The translations under genes and the position numbers were made by a program. Below, piece by piece: positions 25,255 through 34,361 of a DNA stretch of 64,000 nt. Each line of letters begins with the position of its first letter. The first letter of the stretch is position 1. The DNA is taken from positions 1 through 64,000 of the forward strand of contig NZ_JADYTS010000004.1 of NCBI RefSeq assembly GCF_021531355.1. The letters run 5' to 3'. Below the pieces are notes generated by a model. It did no database searches, was not told the origin of the DNA, and saw nothing but the letters and a program-made list of their open reading frames with translations. Source of the DNA: Leyella stercorea (GTDB lineage Bacteria > Bacteroidota > Bacteroidia > Bacteroidales > Bacteroidaceae).

Positions 25255-26760
25255 ATGAGAACAAAAATCCTTATGATGGTGCTGATGATAATCGGTACCG
25301 CAATTTATGCTAATGCCGACACGTACAATCCACGCAAACGAGAGTTTCGCGGAGCTTGGATTCAGTGTGTAAATGGTCAGTTCATCGGTATGTCGACGCA
25401 GAAGATGCAGCAGACGCTCAGCTATCAGCTCGACGAGTTGCAGAAGGATGGTGTCAATGCCATTTTCTTCCAAGTGCGCGCCGAGTGCGACGCGCTGTAC
25501 AAGAGCGACATCGAACCGTGGAGCCGATTCCTCACCGGCAAGCAGGGACAGGCCCCTTCGCCTATGTGGGACCCCCTGCAGTGGATGATTGACGAGTGTC
25601 ATCGCCGTGGTATGGAACTGCACGCATGGATCAATCCCTATCGTGCCAAGACCAAGACGACAAGAGCATTGCACCTTAGCCATAGATTGATGAAGTTCCC
25701 GAGCAGCGTGTTTGCCTACGAAGGACAGTTCATTCTCAATCCCGGACAGCCGCGCAACCGCGAGTATATCATTAGCGTTGTCAATGACATCGTGACCCGA
25801 TATGACATCGACGGCATCCATATGGACGACTATTTCTATCCGTATCCGGTGGCAGGAAAAGAGATACCTGACGACCGCGACTTCAAGCAGTACAACAATG
25901 GCATTACCGACCGTGCCGAATGGCGTCGCGACAATGTGAATATGTTTGTCAAGGAGTGTAGCGAGAGCATACACAAAATCAAGCCTTGGGTAAAGTTCGG
26001 CATATCACCGTTTGGCATCTACCGCAACAAGCGTGCTGGTGTTGAGGTAGGTAGTAATACCAATGGTACGCAGAACTACGACGACCTTTATGCCGACATA
26101 CTGCTGTGGGTCAACAACGGATGGGTTGACTATACCGTGCCACAGCTCTACTGGGAAATAGGTCACAAGGCAGCCGACTATCAGACACTCATCGGTTGGT
26201 GGAACCGCTACGCATCTAAGCGTCCGTTGTTCATTGGCGAGGATGTGGAGCGTACTGTAAAGGCTGCTGATTTGAACAATCCTAACATCAATCAGATGCC
26301 TGCCAAGTTTGCACTGCATCAGCAGCAGCAGAATGTTCAGGGCACAGTATTGTGGTATGCCAAGGCAGCTGTTGACAATATAGGCAACTATGGCACAATG
26401 CTGCGCACCAACTATTGGCGCTATCCGGCCTTGCAGCCGCGTATGCCGTTCATCGACTCTAAGGCTCCTAAGAAGCCAAAGAAGCTTGCTGTTATATGGA
26501 CAGCCGACGGTCCGGTATTGTTCTGGACCAATCCTAAGGCAAAGAAGTGGGGCGATGAGGTTAAGAAATCTGTAGTCTATCGTTTTAAGAAGGGCGAAAA
26601 GATAAATCTTGAAGACCCGTCGAAGATCGTAGGCATCACACCCGAAACGATGCTCCGTCTGCCATACGAAGGCGGCAAGCAGAAGTATACTTACATCGTT
26701 ACGTCGCTCGACCGTTTAAGCAACGAAAGTAAGGGTGCGAAAAAGAAAATCAGCCTTTAA
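25255..26760 (+). CDS. Glycosyl hydrolase-like protein, GHL10/DUF187 family
   Basis: A 501-residue exported protein: signal MMVLMIIGTAIYANA, then FRGAWIQCVNGQF, GVNAIFFQVRAECDALY, ELHAWINPYRAK and IDGIHMDDYFYP, the pattern of the GHL10 TIM-barrel family (YngK-like). A C-terminal beta-sandwich-like part (about 410-501) follows. Members are predicted glycosidases acting on cell-surface glycans; the substrate is not known. It is the last gene before the terminator at 26793-26858. Confidence 0.9.
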   Translation: MRTKILMMVLMIIGTAIYANADTYNPRKREFRGAWIQCVNGQFIGMSTQKMQQTLSYQLDELQKDGVNAIFFQVRAECDALYKSDIEPWSRFLTGKQGQAPSPMWDPLQWMIDECHRRGMELHAWINPYRAKTKTTRALHLSHRLMKFPSSVFAYEGQFILNPGQPRNREYIISVVNDIVTRYDIDGIHMDDYFYPYPVAGKEIPDDRDFKQYNNGITDRAEWRRDNVNMFVKECSESIHKIKPWVKFGISPFGIYRNKRAGVEVGSNTNGTQNYDDLYADILLWVNNGWVDYTVPQLYWEIGHKAADYQTLIGWWNRYASKRPLFIGEDVERTVKAADLNNPNINQMPAKFALHQQQQNVQGTVLWYAKAAVDNIGNYGTMLRTNYWRYPALQPRMPFIDSKAPKKPKKLAVIWTADGPVLFWTNPKAKKWGDEVKKSVVYRFKKGEKINLEDPSKIVGITPETMLRLPYEGGKQKYTYIVTSLDRLSNESKGAKKKISL

Positions 26761-26792
26761 CAATTAAGAGAAGAATTTTTATAGCATAGCAT

Positions 26793-26858
26793 AGCGCTAT
26801 GAAAAGTGCAAAAGTATTTTATTATGTTGCTTTTGCCCTTTTCATAGCGCTTTTTTTG
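26793..26858 (+). terminator. Strong intrinsic terminator
   Basis: A 22-bp stem (26793-26814 with 26830-26851) with a single mismatch and a 15-nt loop, followed by seven T. It closes the def-TPR-GHL10 transcription unit. A 61-codon frame starting inside it is an artefact. Confidence 0.92.
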
Positions 26859-26965
26859 TATGTAATTAAAGTAAGTTCGCTATCTTTTTTGTTTTTTCTT
26901 AAGTCTATTACTAATGTAAAACTGCAAACAAAGGTTAAATACAGGCTTAATATTGTTAGTTTTAC

Positions 26966-26988
26966 AGTACTATGTATTGCATAGTACT
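26966..26988. promoter_or_regulatory. Candidate PadR operator
   Basis: AGTACTATG (26966-26974), TATTG, CATAGTACT (26980-26988): a perfect 9-bp inverted repeat. The centre contains the -33 box of the padR promoter, so a dimer bound here would block transcription. PadR-family regulators commonly repress their own operons through such palindromes. Confidence 0.65.
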
Positions 26989-27007
26989 TAGATTATGCAT
27001 ACATTTG
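26976..27007 (+). promoter_or_regulatory. padR operon promoter
   Basis: ATTG (26976-26979), 20 nt, TACATTTG (27000-27007) followed by CA. The -33 element is embedded in the palindrome at 26966-26988. Confidence 0.65.
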
Positions 27008-27047
27008 CAATCGGAAACATATACTAACGCATTTAAAACCGAAAGCA

Positions 27048-27386
27048 ATGAATATAGACAACGCTAAATCACAGATGCGTAAGGGAATGCTTGAGTATTG
27101 CATAATGCTATTGCTGCGCCATCGTGCAGCCTATGCCAGCGATATCATAGCCAACCTGAAGGAGGCGGAGCTGATAGTGGTGGAGGGAACGCTCTATCCG
27201 CTTCTGACACGTCTTAAGAAGGACGGCTTGCTTGGCTATGAGTGGCAGGAGTCAACTCAAGGTCCTCCGCGCAAATACTATTCCCTTACACCCGAAGGTG
27301 AGGCTACGCTTAGCGAACTCGACAAGGCGTGGCTGGAAATAGCCCACACCGTAAACGTATTAAAGAACATAAAACCGAATGAATAA
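27048..27386 (+). CDS. PadR-family transcriptional regulator
   Basis: A 112-residue winged-helix repressor. It begins with a short helix (AKSQMRKGMLEYCIMLLL), then the HTH (ASDIIANLKEAELIVVEGTL) and the typical wing YPLLTRLKKDGLLGYEWQ...GPPRKYYSLT. It belongs to the short PadR group with one C-terminal helix. The operon continues into the PspC protein and the outer-membrane barrel, so it probably responds to an envelope signal and represses all three through the palindrome over its promoter. Confidence 0.93.
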   Translation: MNIDNAKSQMRKGMLEYCIMLLLRHRAAYASDIIANLKEAELIVVEGTLYPLLTRLKKDGLLGYEWQESTQGPPRKYYSLTPEGEATLSELDKAWLEIAHTVNVLKNIKPNE

Positions 27387-27407
27387 CCCTGAAATCTGAA
27401 TGAAATT

Positions 27408-29276
27408 ATGAAGAAGAACATCAACATAAACCTCTTCGGTACGCTCTATGCCATCGACGAGGACGCTTGCACACTTCTTGAGAACTATCTCGACAACATG
27501 CGCAGCTATTTTGCCAAGCGCGATGGAGGCGACGAGATATTCGACGACATTGAGCATCGTGTGGCAGAACATCTGTGGAGCTTGAAGGAGAATGGCATGA
27601 CTGCCATCGACATCGACACCGTGAAGCAGATTATCAGCAGCATAGGCAATCCCGACGAAATGGAGAGTGAGGTGGAAGAAGTTGCTGATTCTAAGATAGA
27701 AGAAACTTCTGACGCAGAAGCTGATAGCGAGGACAAGGAGCAAAGCGAAGGAGAAGACCAAGGCGAAGGAGAATGCAAAGACAACGGCCAAAGCGAAGGC
27801 AAAGCTCAAAGCGAAAGCAATTCCAATGCTTCCAACGATACCTACACCAATGCCAAGGCAGAAGCCATTGGCGGAAAATGGACTGACCGTGTTCTGCATC
27901 ACGTGAGCACCCATCGTTTCTATCGTGACGGTAAGGACAAGATAGGTGGAGGAGTTATCTCCGGATTGTGTCATTATTGTGGTGGTGGCGACATCGTTGT
28001 ATGGCGAGTAGGCATAGTACTCTTTCTTATGGCGGCATTTGCCCTCAATCAGACATTGCCCTATTGTTTCATCAGTCCTTTGTTAGTTTTTCTTTTCTTT
28101 GTGCCAATAATCATCTATATAGTGCTGTGGCTTGTGGCTCCCGTGGCACGAACAACCGAGGAGCGACTAAGCATGACGGGCAAGGAGGTTACTCCCGAGT
28201 CGATAAGCAAGGCTATTATTGCTGAGGCAGAGGAGCAGGTGAAGCCAACCATAAAACGTGGCAAGGGTGGCGGCATATTGTCTGGAATATCAGAGATTGT
28301 GAAGTTTAGCATAAAGGCAGTTGCTCTTATTAGCTTCTCTGTGTTGATAGCCTTTGCCTTGGCTTATTTCATCTTCTCGATAGCCTATGTCGTGATAGGT
28401 GAGCCCTTCATACGACTCTTCACCAACGACAACATTACCCTGAGCGTTATGGCCTCTATACCTTACATGAAGTTCTATATAGTAGTGTCGGCGTTGTGTT
28501 GTTTCATAGCAGCTTTGTTTCCGTTGCTCCTTATCGTACGTTCCTTTAAGTCGGAACCCAAGCCAACGCGGACAGGCATTATAGCTATGCTTTCGGGCAT
28601 TTGGGTTGTGGCTGTGACGTTAGGCTTCATTATGTTTGTGATGATAGGCATACAGATGCAAAAAAAAAGTAGAGAATACAATAGGTTAGAAAACACGCAC
28701 AATGGCATCTATATGAACCGCAACAACTGGGAATTGACTTCGCAGAATGGCTGGGACATAGAAGTAGCCAAGAACTTTGGTGAGACCATTTATGGTTGGT
28801 CGGATGCTGACCCTTTGTGTATGGATATGAATCCTATTCGCATCAGGGCAGACAAGAGCAACCTGCCTATAGAGTTTGCCATGAGCCGCAAGGAGGCAAA
28901 GGAAGAGGGTGACTATATGCTTGAGTGTCTTTCGAGCTGTTCGGTTGTTGATGCCACGCTGAGCGTGTGGAGCGAGGGCAAGTGTCTCTCGGTATTGCGT
29001 CTCGACGGTTATGGCTCTGCCTCTAATATTCCACTCAAAGGATTGTTGTGGGAGGAAAGCCGCAAGATACCATTATTATGCCAGCAAAACGACAGTACCA
29101 CATGGGTTGACGATGTTGTACGCAATGACGCATGGCGTTATCTCTCAACCGCTCCATTCCGTCATAAAGGTGGAATACTGGAGTATCGTCTGCGCATAGG
29201 TCAGCACGATGTCAAGGACATTGTGACCAATGGAGGATATGTGAAGATGGTGCATGAGGGCTTAAGAAAACAATAG
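27408..29276 (+). CDS. PspC-domain membrane protein
   Basis: A 622-residue inner-membrane protein. The N-terminal about 85 residues are a soluble helical domain (NLFGTLYAIDEDACTLLENY) found in Bacteroidota PspC proteins. A very acidic Glu/Asp/Ser/Gln linker (about 85-145) leads to the PspC domain (about 168-245: FYRDGKDKIGGGVISGLCHY) with membrane helices, more helices at about 300-430, and a soluble C-terminal domain. PspC proteins sense membrane stress. It sits 22 bp after padR and 26 bp before the barrel gene. Confidence 0.9.
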   Translation: MKKNININLFGTLYAIDEDACTLLENYLDNMRSYFAKRDGGDEIFDDIEHRVAEHLWSLKENGMTAIDIDTVKQIISSIGNPDEMESEVEEVADSKIEETSDAEADSEDKEQSEGEDQGEGECKDNGQSEGKAQSESNSNASNDTYTNAKAEAIGGKWTDRVLHHVSTHRFYRDGKDKIGGGVISGLCHYCGGGDIVVWRVGIVLFLMAAFALNQTLPYCFISPLLVFLFFVPIIIYIVLWLVAPVARTTEERLSMTGKEVTPESISKAIIAEAEEQVKPTIKRGKGGGILSGISEIVKFSIKAVALISFSVLIAFALAYFIFSIAYVVIGEPFIRLFTNDNITLSVMASIPYMKFYIVVSALCCFIAALFPLLLIVRSFKSEPKPTRTGIIAMLSGIWVVAVTLGFIMFVMIGIQMQKKSREYNRLENTHNGIYMNRNNWELTSQNGWDIEVAKNFGETIYGWSDADPLCMDMNPIRIRADKSNLPIEFAMSRKEAKEEGDYMLECLSSCSVVDATLSVWSEGKCLSVLRLDGYGSASNIPLKGLLWEESRKIPLLCQQNDSTTWVDDVVRNDAWRYLSTAPFRHKGGILEYRLRIGQHDVKDIVTNGGYVKMVHEGLRKQ

Positions 29277-29301
29277 AAACATCATCTAATCTTTCTTCCG
29301 T

Positions 29302-32154
29302 ATGAAGACAAAGCGTATTTTACCGTTATTGCTTCTCCTCCTCTTCAATGTGATAGGGGGAGCGGCACAAAACACCAAAACCGACAAGCCCAAGCGTACT
29401 GTAATGTTGTTGCAGTATGTCAAGGACTCGTTCACGGGTGTTGAGCTTAAGGCTCACGTCACATTGATGCGCCAGGACAGTACGGTGGTCGACACAATCA
29501 CCTGCAAAGGATGGCAACGCGACTATAGAGCGCGCTTCGAGGTTGAGGCTAAGCCTGCAAAATATATTGTCAAGGCAGAGTGTGAGGGTTATGCCACCAA
29601 CTGTCAAGACTACGAGGTTAAGCGCATAGCACGCAACCGCGGCTTCAGAATGCCCGACCTAAACCTGAAGAAACTCGCCCAGAGCGATATACATAAAGAG
29701 GTGGACTTGGATGGAGTGGTAGTGACTGGCACCAAGGTGAAGTTCACCTATCGTGGCGACACACTCGTGTATAATGCCAGCGCATTCAATGTGCCCGACG
29801 GTTCTATGCTCGACGCCCTCGTACGGCAGTTGCCTGGAGCCGAGATTAAGAGCAATGGCGACATCTATGTTAACGGCAAGAAGATAGACTACCTCACGCT
29901 CAACGGCAAGGACTTCTTCAAGGGCAACAACAAGATAATGCTCGACAATCTGCCTCACTATACGGTGCAGAACCTTAAGGTATACAACAAGTCGACAGAG
30001 AAAAGCCGACTTGTAGGCAAGGAAGTGGAGAAGAAAGACTACGTTATGGACGTGGAGCTGAAGCGTGAGTACAACCGTGGATACATATCGAATGCCGAAG
30101 TGGCAGGAGGCACACGCCAACGCTACATGGCGCGTCTCTTCGGACTTTACTACGACGACCACACCCGTTTCTCCGTCTTTGGCAATGTAAACAACGTCAA
30201 TGAGAATCGCAGTCCAGGAAGAGAAGGCGACTGGAGTCCGTCGAACAGTCCGCAAGGTCAGACCGTCACCAAGCAGGTGGGCACGAGTCTTAGCACACAG
30301 AACAAGGCAGGCAGCTTGCGCGAGCAATTCGATGCCATAGCTTCATGGAACGATGTTACAGACATCACACGCTCTTCAAGTGAACAGTTTGCCTCGGCAG
30401 GCAACATCTTCAACCGTTCCAGCTCAACCTCCGTGCAGAAGGAGTTTCGCCTGAATGCCAACAACAAGATAACTTACACCGATGAGAGTACGTTTTATCT
30501 ACAGTCGTCAACATCGTTCAACTATGGCGACGGTACCAACAACTCCTCTTCAGAGCGTGCCATATTCGATTCGGAAGGCAATATGGCTGCGGATTCTCCC
30601 ACCAACCGCTCGCAGACAATAAGTCTCACAAAGTTCCGCACAACATCAGTCAACGAGAGCTTTATGTTTGGATTTAATTTGCCCTGGGGCGACAGGCTCG
30701 GCTTCAATCTGAACGGCAGCTACACATCCAACAAGCCTCAGGACCGTTTCAGCCTTTCTAACAACGAGTATCTGCGCGAGAACAAGAACGATCTGCGTCG
30801 TGTCTATGCCGACAGCCACAACAAATCCTACAACTATGGTGCATCAGCCAATTACTCCGTTGAGCTGAACAATTGGACGGTAAGTTTGAGCCAGAAATAT
30901 AACCAGAACATGATTTCTACCAACCTGCTCAACTATCGTCTTGAGCGTCTTGGCGGCTTATACAACCGTTTCGACCAGCAGCAGCTCGACCGCTTGCCAT
31001 CAACTCGCGACTCCCTGCTCCTTGCTCTCGACATGCAGAATAGCAAGACATACCGCTTGCTGACACGTCAGTATAAAGGTGAGCCTACTCTGCTGTACAA
31101 CCATAGCAACACTTACTTCTCGTTGAGTCTGCCCTACCGTCTTGTGCGCGAGCGCATCAACTACAGCTGTGCCTCGGTCGACACAACGGCTGTTCGCCGC
31201 AAGTGGCTTGTGGAGCCTTCGCTGTTTTTCAACAAATGGAACGATAAGCTTGAATTAAATGCCAGCTATAGCCTTAACTGTAGCCAACCCAGCATGGAGT
31301 CGCTTATGCCTATCGATAACGACATCAATCCGCTTGCACGCCGCGTCAACAACCCTAATCTGAAGACATCCGTCACGCATAACATCAATAGTTATGTTAA
31401 CTTCATCTTCAAGAACAAGAGCATTCTGTCAATTGCGCTCAACGGCTCGGTATATACCGACATGATAGGCACGCGCACCACCTATAATACGCAAACAGGT
31501 GCTTACGCCTATATGAGCGACAACGTGCATTCGGGCAACTGGACCCTCAATCCCTATGTTGTCTATTCTGGCAAACTCGACAAGAAGGGACTGTTCGCTA
31601 TAGAGACACGTCTCTCGCTCGACTACACCAAGAGTACCGACTTCGACATAGCCTACGATGTCGACATCAACAAAGCAGCCTCCGTATTAAGCCGTGTCTA
31701 CACTTCAACACTTCGCGACTATCTGAAGCTGTCGTTCCAAAAGGGCGACTTGAGCCTGGCTCTCGTTGCCGATGCACAATGGCGCAACTCTACAAGCAAC
31801 CGCGACAACTTCCAGACGCTTAACGCCTACGACTACAACTACGGCATGACGCTTTCCTATAAGTTGCCGCTCGGCATACAGCTTGCCACCGACCTCAAGC
31901 AATACTCTCGCCGCGGCTATGGCGATAAGTCGATGAACACCGACGATCTCGTATGGAACGCTTCGCTCACACGCTCCTTCTGCAAGGGCCGTCTCACCCT
32001 TACAGCCGAAGGCTTCGACATCCTCCACCAATTGTCCAACACCACATATACGGTGAATGCACAGGGACGCACAGAAGTATGGCGTAACACTATACCTAAT
32101 TATGTGATGATGCACGTGGCGTATAAACTGACGAAAACCCCTAAGAAGAAATAG
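29302..32154 (+). CDS. Outer-membrane beta-barrel protein with TonB-receptor-like plug
   Basis: A 950-residue exported protein: signal LLLLLLFNVIGGAAQ, a carboxypeptidase-regulatory-like beta-sandwich (about 30-125), a plug-like region (VVVTGTKVKFTYRGDTLVYN to about 245) and a long barrel of alternating strands. This matches the Bacteroidota outer-membrane family 3 barrels, which resemble TonB-dependent receptors but often lack a clear TonB box; I see none. No SusD partner is nearby. Cargo is unknown. It is the last gene of the padR-pspC operon, ending at a bidirectional hairpin. Confidence 0.87.
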   Translation: MKTKRILPLLLLLLFNVIGGAAQNTKTDKPKRTVMLLQYVKDSFTGVELKAHVTLMRQDSTVVDTITCKGWQRDYRARFEVEAKPAKYIVKAECEGYATNCQDYEVKRIARNRGFRMPDLNLKKLAQSDIHKEVDLDGVVVTGTKVKFTYRGDTLVYNASAFNVPDGSMLDALVRQLPGAEIKSNGDIYVNGKKIDYLTLNGKDFFKGNNKIMLDNLPHYTVQNLKVYNKSTEKSRLVGKEVEKKDYVMDVELKREYNRGYISNAEVAGGTRQRYMARLFGLYYDDHTRFSVFGNVNNVNENRSPGREGDWSPSNSPQGQTVTKQVGTSLSTQNKAGSLREQFDAIASWNDVTDITRSSSEQFASAGNIFNRSSSTSVQKEFRLNANNKITYTDESTFYLQSSTSFNYGDGTNNSSSERAIFDSEGNMAADSPTNRSQTISLTKFRTTSVNESFMFGFNLPWGDRLGFNLNGSYTSNKPQDRFSLSNNEYLRENKNDLRRVYADSHNKSYNYGASANYSVELNNWTVSLSQKYNQNMISTNLLNYRLERLGGLYNRFDQQQLDRLPSTRDSLLLALDMQNSKTYRLLTRQYKGEPTLLYNHSNTYFSLSLPYRLVRERINYSCASVDTTAVRRKWLVEPSLFFNKWNDKLELNASYSLNCSQPSMESLMPIDNDINPLARRVNNPNLKTSVTHNINSYVNFIFKNKSILSIALNGSVYTDMIGTRTTYNTQTGAYAYMSDNVHSGNWTLNPYVVYSGKLDKKGLFAIETRLSLDYTKSTDFDIAYDVDINKAASVLSRVYTSTLRDYLKLSFQKGDLSLALVADAQWRNSTSNRDNFQTLNAYDYNYGMTLSYKLPLGIQLATDLKQYSRRGYGDKSMNTDDLVWNASLTRSFCKGRLTLTAEGFDILHQLSNTTYTVNAQGRTEVWRNTIPNYVMMHVAYKLTKTPKKK

Positions 32155-32162
32155 CCATAAAA

Positions 32163-32198
32163 AATGCGGCACAACTCTTAATGAGCTGTGCCGCAGTA
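32163..32198. terminator. Bidirectional terminator, copy 2 of a repeated hairpin
   Basis: TGCGGCACAACTC pairs with GAGCTGTGCCGCA across a 5-nt loop. It lies between the convergent barrel gene and the DUF262/DUF1524 gene. Stem sequence is the same as at 2727-2763. Confidence 0.75.
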
Positions 32199-32223
32199 AA
32201 CAATATCTACTTTCTATAAAAAA

Positions 32224-34305
32224 TCATTCCTCGTCTTCTCCTTCCAGTTCTGAACGAAATTCAAAAATGAGTTCTGAGGCAGAAATATTGCATTCTTCGA
32301 ACATTCCACGAAGTATGCTTATCTTGCTAGCTGTGCTATTATCAGTCCATGCATACATTCCTTGTGCAAGTTCGCGTTTCCAACCATCTTGTGTAGTTGA
32401 GAAACCGTATTTTTCGTTTGCACAAAGCCATTCTATGGTTGAACGTTTTTCTATCAGTATATGTCCGCATACTTGAATGAGCATTTCCTTCCATGTATTG
32501 ACTGTATATCTAATTCCATGAAGTATATACGCCTGAAGCTTCTTGCCTGTGAATTCATAATCCTCATCGTCAAGTGATGCAGATTCCGCCTCACGGCTCA
32601 ACGGTTCAAATGATGTTGTAGGCATAGGCCAAAGCCGCATAAACACATCCTGTAGCTCTTTCTGACGTGCTTTTAGTTCCGTTTCAGTCCATTGTTCGCA
32701 CGATTTCACAGAGTTGTTCAACCGAAACGCACTGTCTTTGAAACCTTTCTCCATGTCTCTTTTCTCAATAAAGGTAAGATTGCTATATTGAGAATTATAT
32801 CCAGTGAGGGTAAGGTTTGCCAGCGTATGCAGATATTGCTCATGAATTCTTTCCCAATCATCGCCCAACGCGGTTTTCCACTTGTCAGACAATGTTTGTG
32901 GCATGATATGCTCAATCGTGATATTCTTCTCGGTCAGTTCTTTCACCACATCATGACGTTCGTTATTGTCTTGGTTCTCCATGCGCTCAAGTATAAACAT
33001 ACGAGCATTGACAGGCATCTTATATACTTGGCGTGTCTTGAAATCGCCCTTCACCTCCTCGTCTGATGGAAACACCGAAGAACGCCCCTTCTTTAGCAGA
33101 ACGTATTTCAGCACGTCAATATATGAAGGTGCAGTCTCGTCACTCGATCTGTTGACGTGATTCAACACATCTCTGTGAAGTGTGGCAAAAACCTTATTCA
33201 AAGCATTAGATGGAAGATTGCAAATGATTCTGCGAGCCCAGTAGGCTTCAATGACATCAAGAACTTGGTAGATTTCTGTTTCTGCCAATCCTACTTTAGT
33301 TGCATAGTCGAAGAATGCCATAAAGAAAGGATAAGCAATAGTAGAATCCAACGTCCGAAGCTGATTCAACTTTCTATTTAGCTTGGCTGTACCTACTTCA
33401 GCATTGTCTACTTGGCTGTAAATCTTGGCATAGTGATGCATATCTTCCAAGAGTGTAGCCCTATCAATGTTTGCAGTCTCTGCATACTCTTTGAATATGA
33501 AGTAGATTTTATCAATACGACCTATTTTACCTTGCTTCATGGTCAGGTAATCACGCACAAAAGATGATGGGTCGTATTTGGTAAATTCTTCTATTGGATT
33601 CCAGAATCGAGTATAAAGATTATCCTGCTCTGCAGGTGCGAGTGACATCAAGAGATAGTTGCGTATCTTGTCTGCTTCGCTTAGGTCAAGACCTGTAGAG
33701 TTCAGACTCTCGAATATCAACTGTGGGTCATCATCTTCGTCAAGACGAATGTTGATGACTTCGAGTTTCTTTATTGTCTCAAAGAGCTCGTCGAGGGTTA
33801 AACCAGCACGAATTATCTTGTCATAGAAGAAATCATAATTGCGAGTCACGTTCGACTCCTTGATATATTGTTCTTTTGGTTTATACAGTAACGCATCAAA
33901 TGCCTGCATATCTTTCTTGATGGGCTTAAGTTTCACCTTACGCTCATCCTCCTGATATTCATCCACAAGATAGCGCTTGAAGATTTTCTCAACAAGTTTT
34001 GCATCAGTAGCCTCTATCTGTCCTGCCTTCTTTGCGTTGACCATAGCTATCAGCAGCAACGAAACGGTTGTGATTCGCTGCTGACCATCAATGATGAATC
34101 TGTCTTCTGTTCCCGACTGAATGCTTGATACGATACTGCCAAAGAAGTGACTCTTACGGTCACTGTTATGTAGCTTCATCAAATCTTGGAACAACTGCTC
34201 ACAGTTTTCCTCCTTCCAGTCATAGTTGCGCTGATACAGAGGTATGATGAATCGCTTGTCCGATCCATCAAAGAATTTTATTAGGGGTTGTGCATCGCCT
34301 TTCAT
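32224..34305 (-). CDS. DUF262/DUF1524 protein (GmrSD/BrxU-like type IV restriction nuclease)
   Basis: A 693-residue protein. The DUF262 domain shows IPLYQRNYDW (21-30), IDGQQRITTV with DGQQR at 73-77 and FESLNSTGLDLSEADKIRNY; this domain hydrolyses nucleotide in characterised relatives. DUF1524 supplies a His-Me finger nuclease with IEHIMPQ near 462-468 and a later Asn-rich segment. About 120 further C-terminal residues form a domain I do not recognise. Single-chain DUF262-DUF1524 enzymes such as GmrSD and BrxU cut DNA with modified cytosines. Last gene of the defence cluster, 56 bp after the R-M-S gene. Confidence 0.9.
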   Translation of the reverse strand: MKGDAQPLIKFFDGSDKRFIIPLYQRNYDWKEENCEQLFQDLMKLHNSDRKSHFFGSIVSSIQSGTEDRFIIDGQQRITTVSLLLIAMVNAKKAGQIEATDAKLVEKIFKRYLVDEYQEDERKVKLKPIKKDMQAFDALLYKPKEQYIKESNVTRNYDFFYDKIIRAGLTLDELFETIKKLEVINIRLDEDDDPQLIFESLNSTGLDLSEADKIRNYLLMSLAPAEQDNLYTRFWNPIEEFTKYDPSSFVRDYLTMKQGKIGRIDKIYFIFKEYAETANIDRATLLEDMHHYAKIYSQVDNAEVGTAKLNRKLNQLRTLDSTIAYPFFMAFFDYATKVGLAETEIYQVLDVIEAYWARRIICNLPSNALNKVFATLHRDVLNHVNRSSDETAPSYIDVLKYVLLKKGRSSVFPSDEEVKGDFKTRQVYKMPVNARMFILERMENQDNNERHDVVKELTEKNITIEHIMPQTLSDKWKTALGDDWERIHEQYLHTLANLTLTGYNSQYSNLTFIEKRDMEKGFKDSAFRLNNSVKSCEQWTETELKARQKELQDVFMRLWPMPTTSFEPLSREAESASLDDEDYEFTGKKLQAYILHGIRYTVNTWKEMLIQVCGHILIEKRSTIEWLCANEKYGFSTTQDGWKRELAQGMYAWTDNSTASKISILRGMFEECNISASELIFEFRSELEGEDEE

Positions 34306-34361
34306 AAAAATCTAATTTAATCATTCGAACACTAACAGCATATCATGTTTTGCTAATATTG

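Noticed and set aside
26799-26984. 61-codon hydrophobic ORF
   Set aside because: Its first third lies within the 22-bp terminator stem and the rest is T-rich; no promoter or conservation signal supports it.
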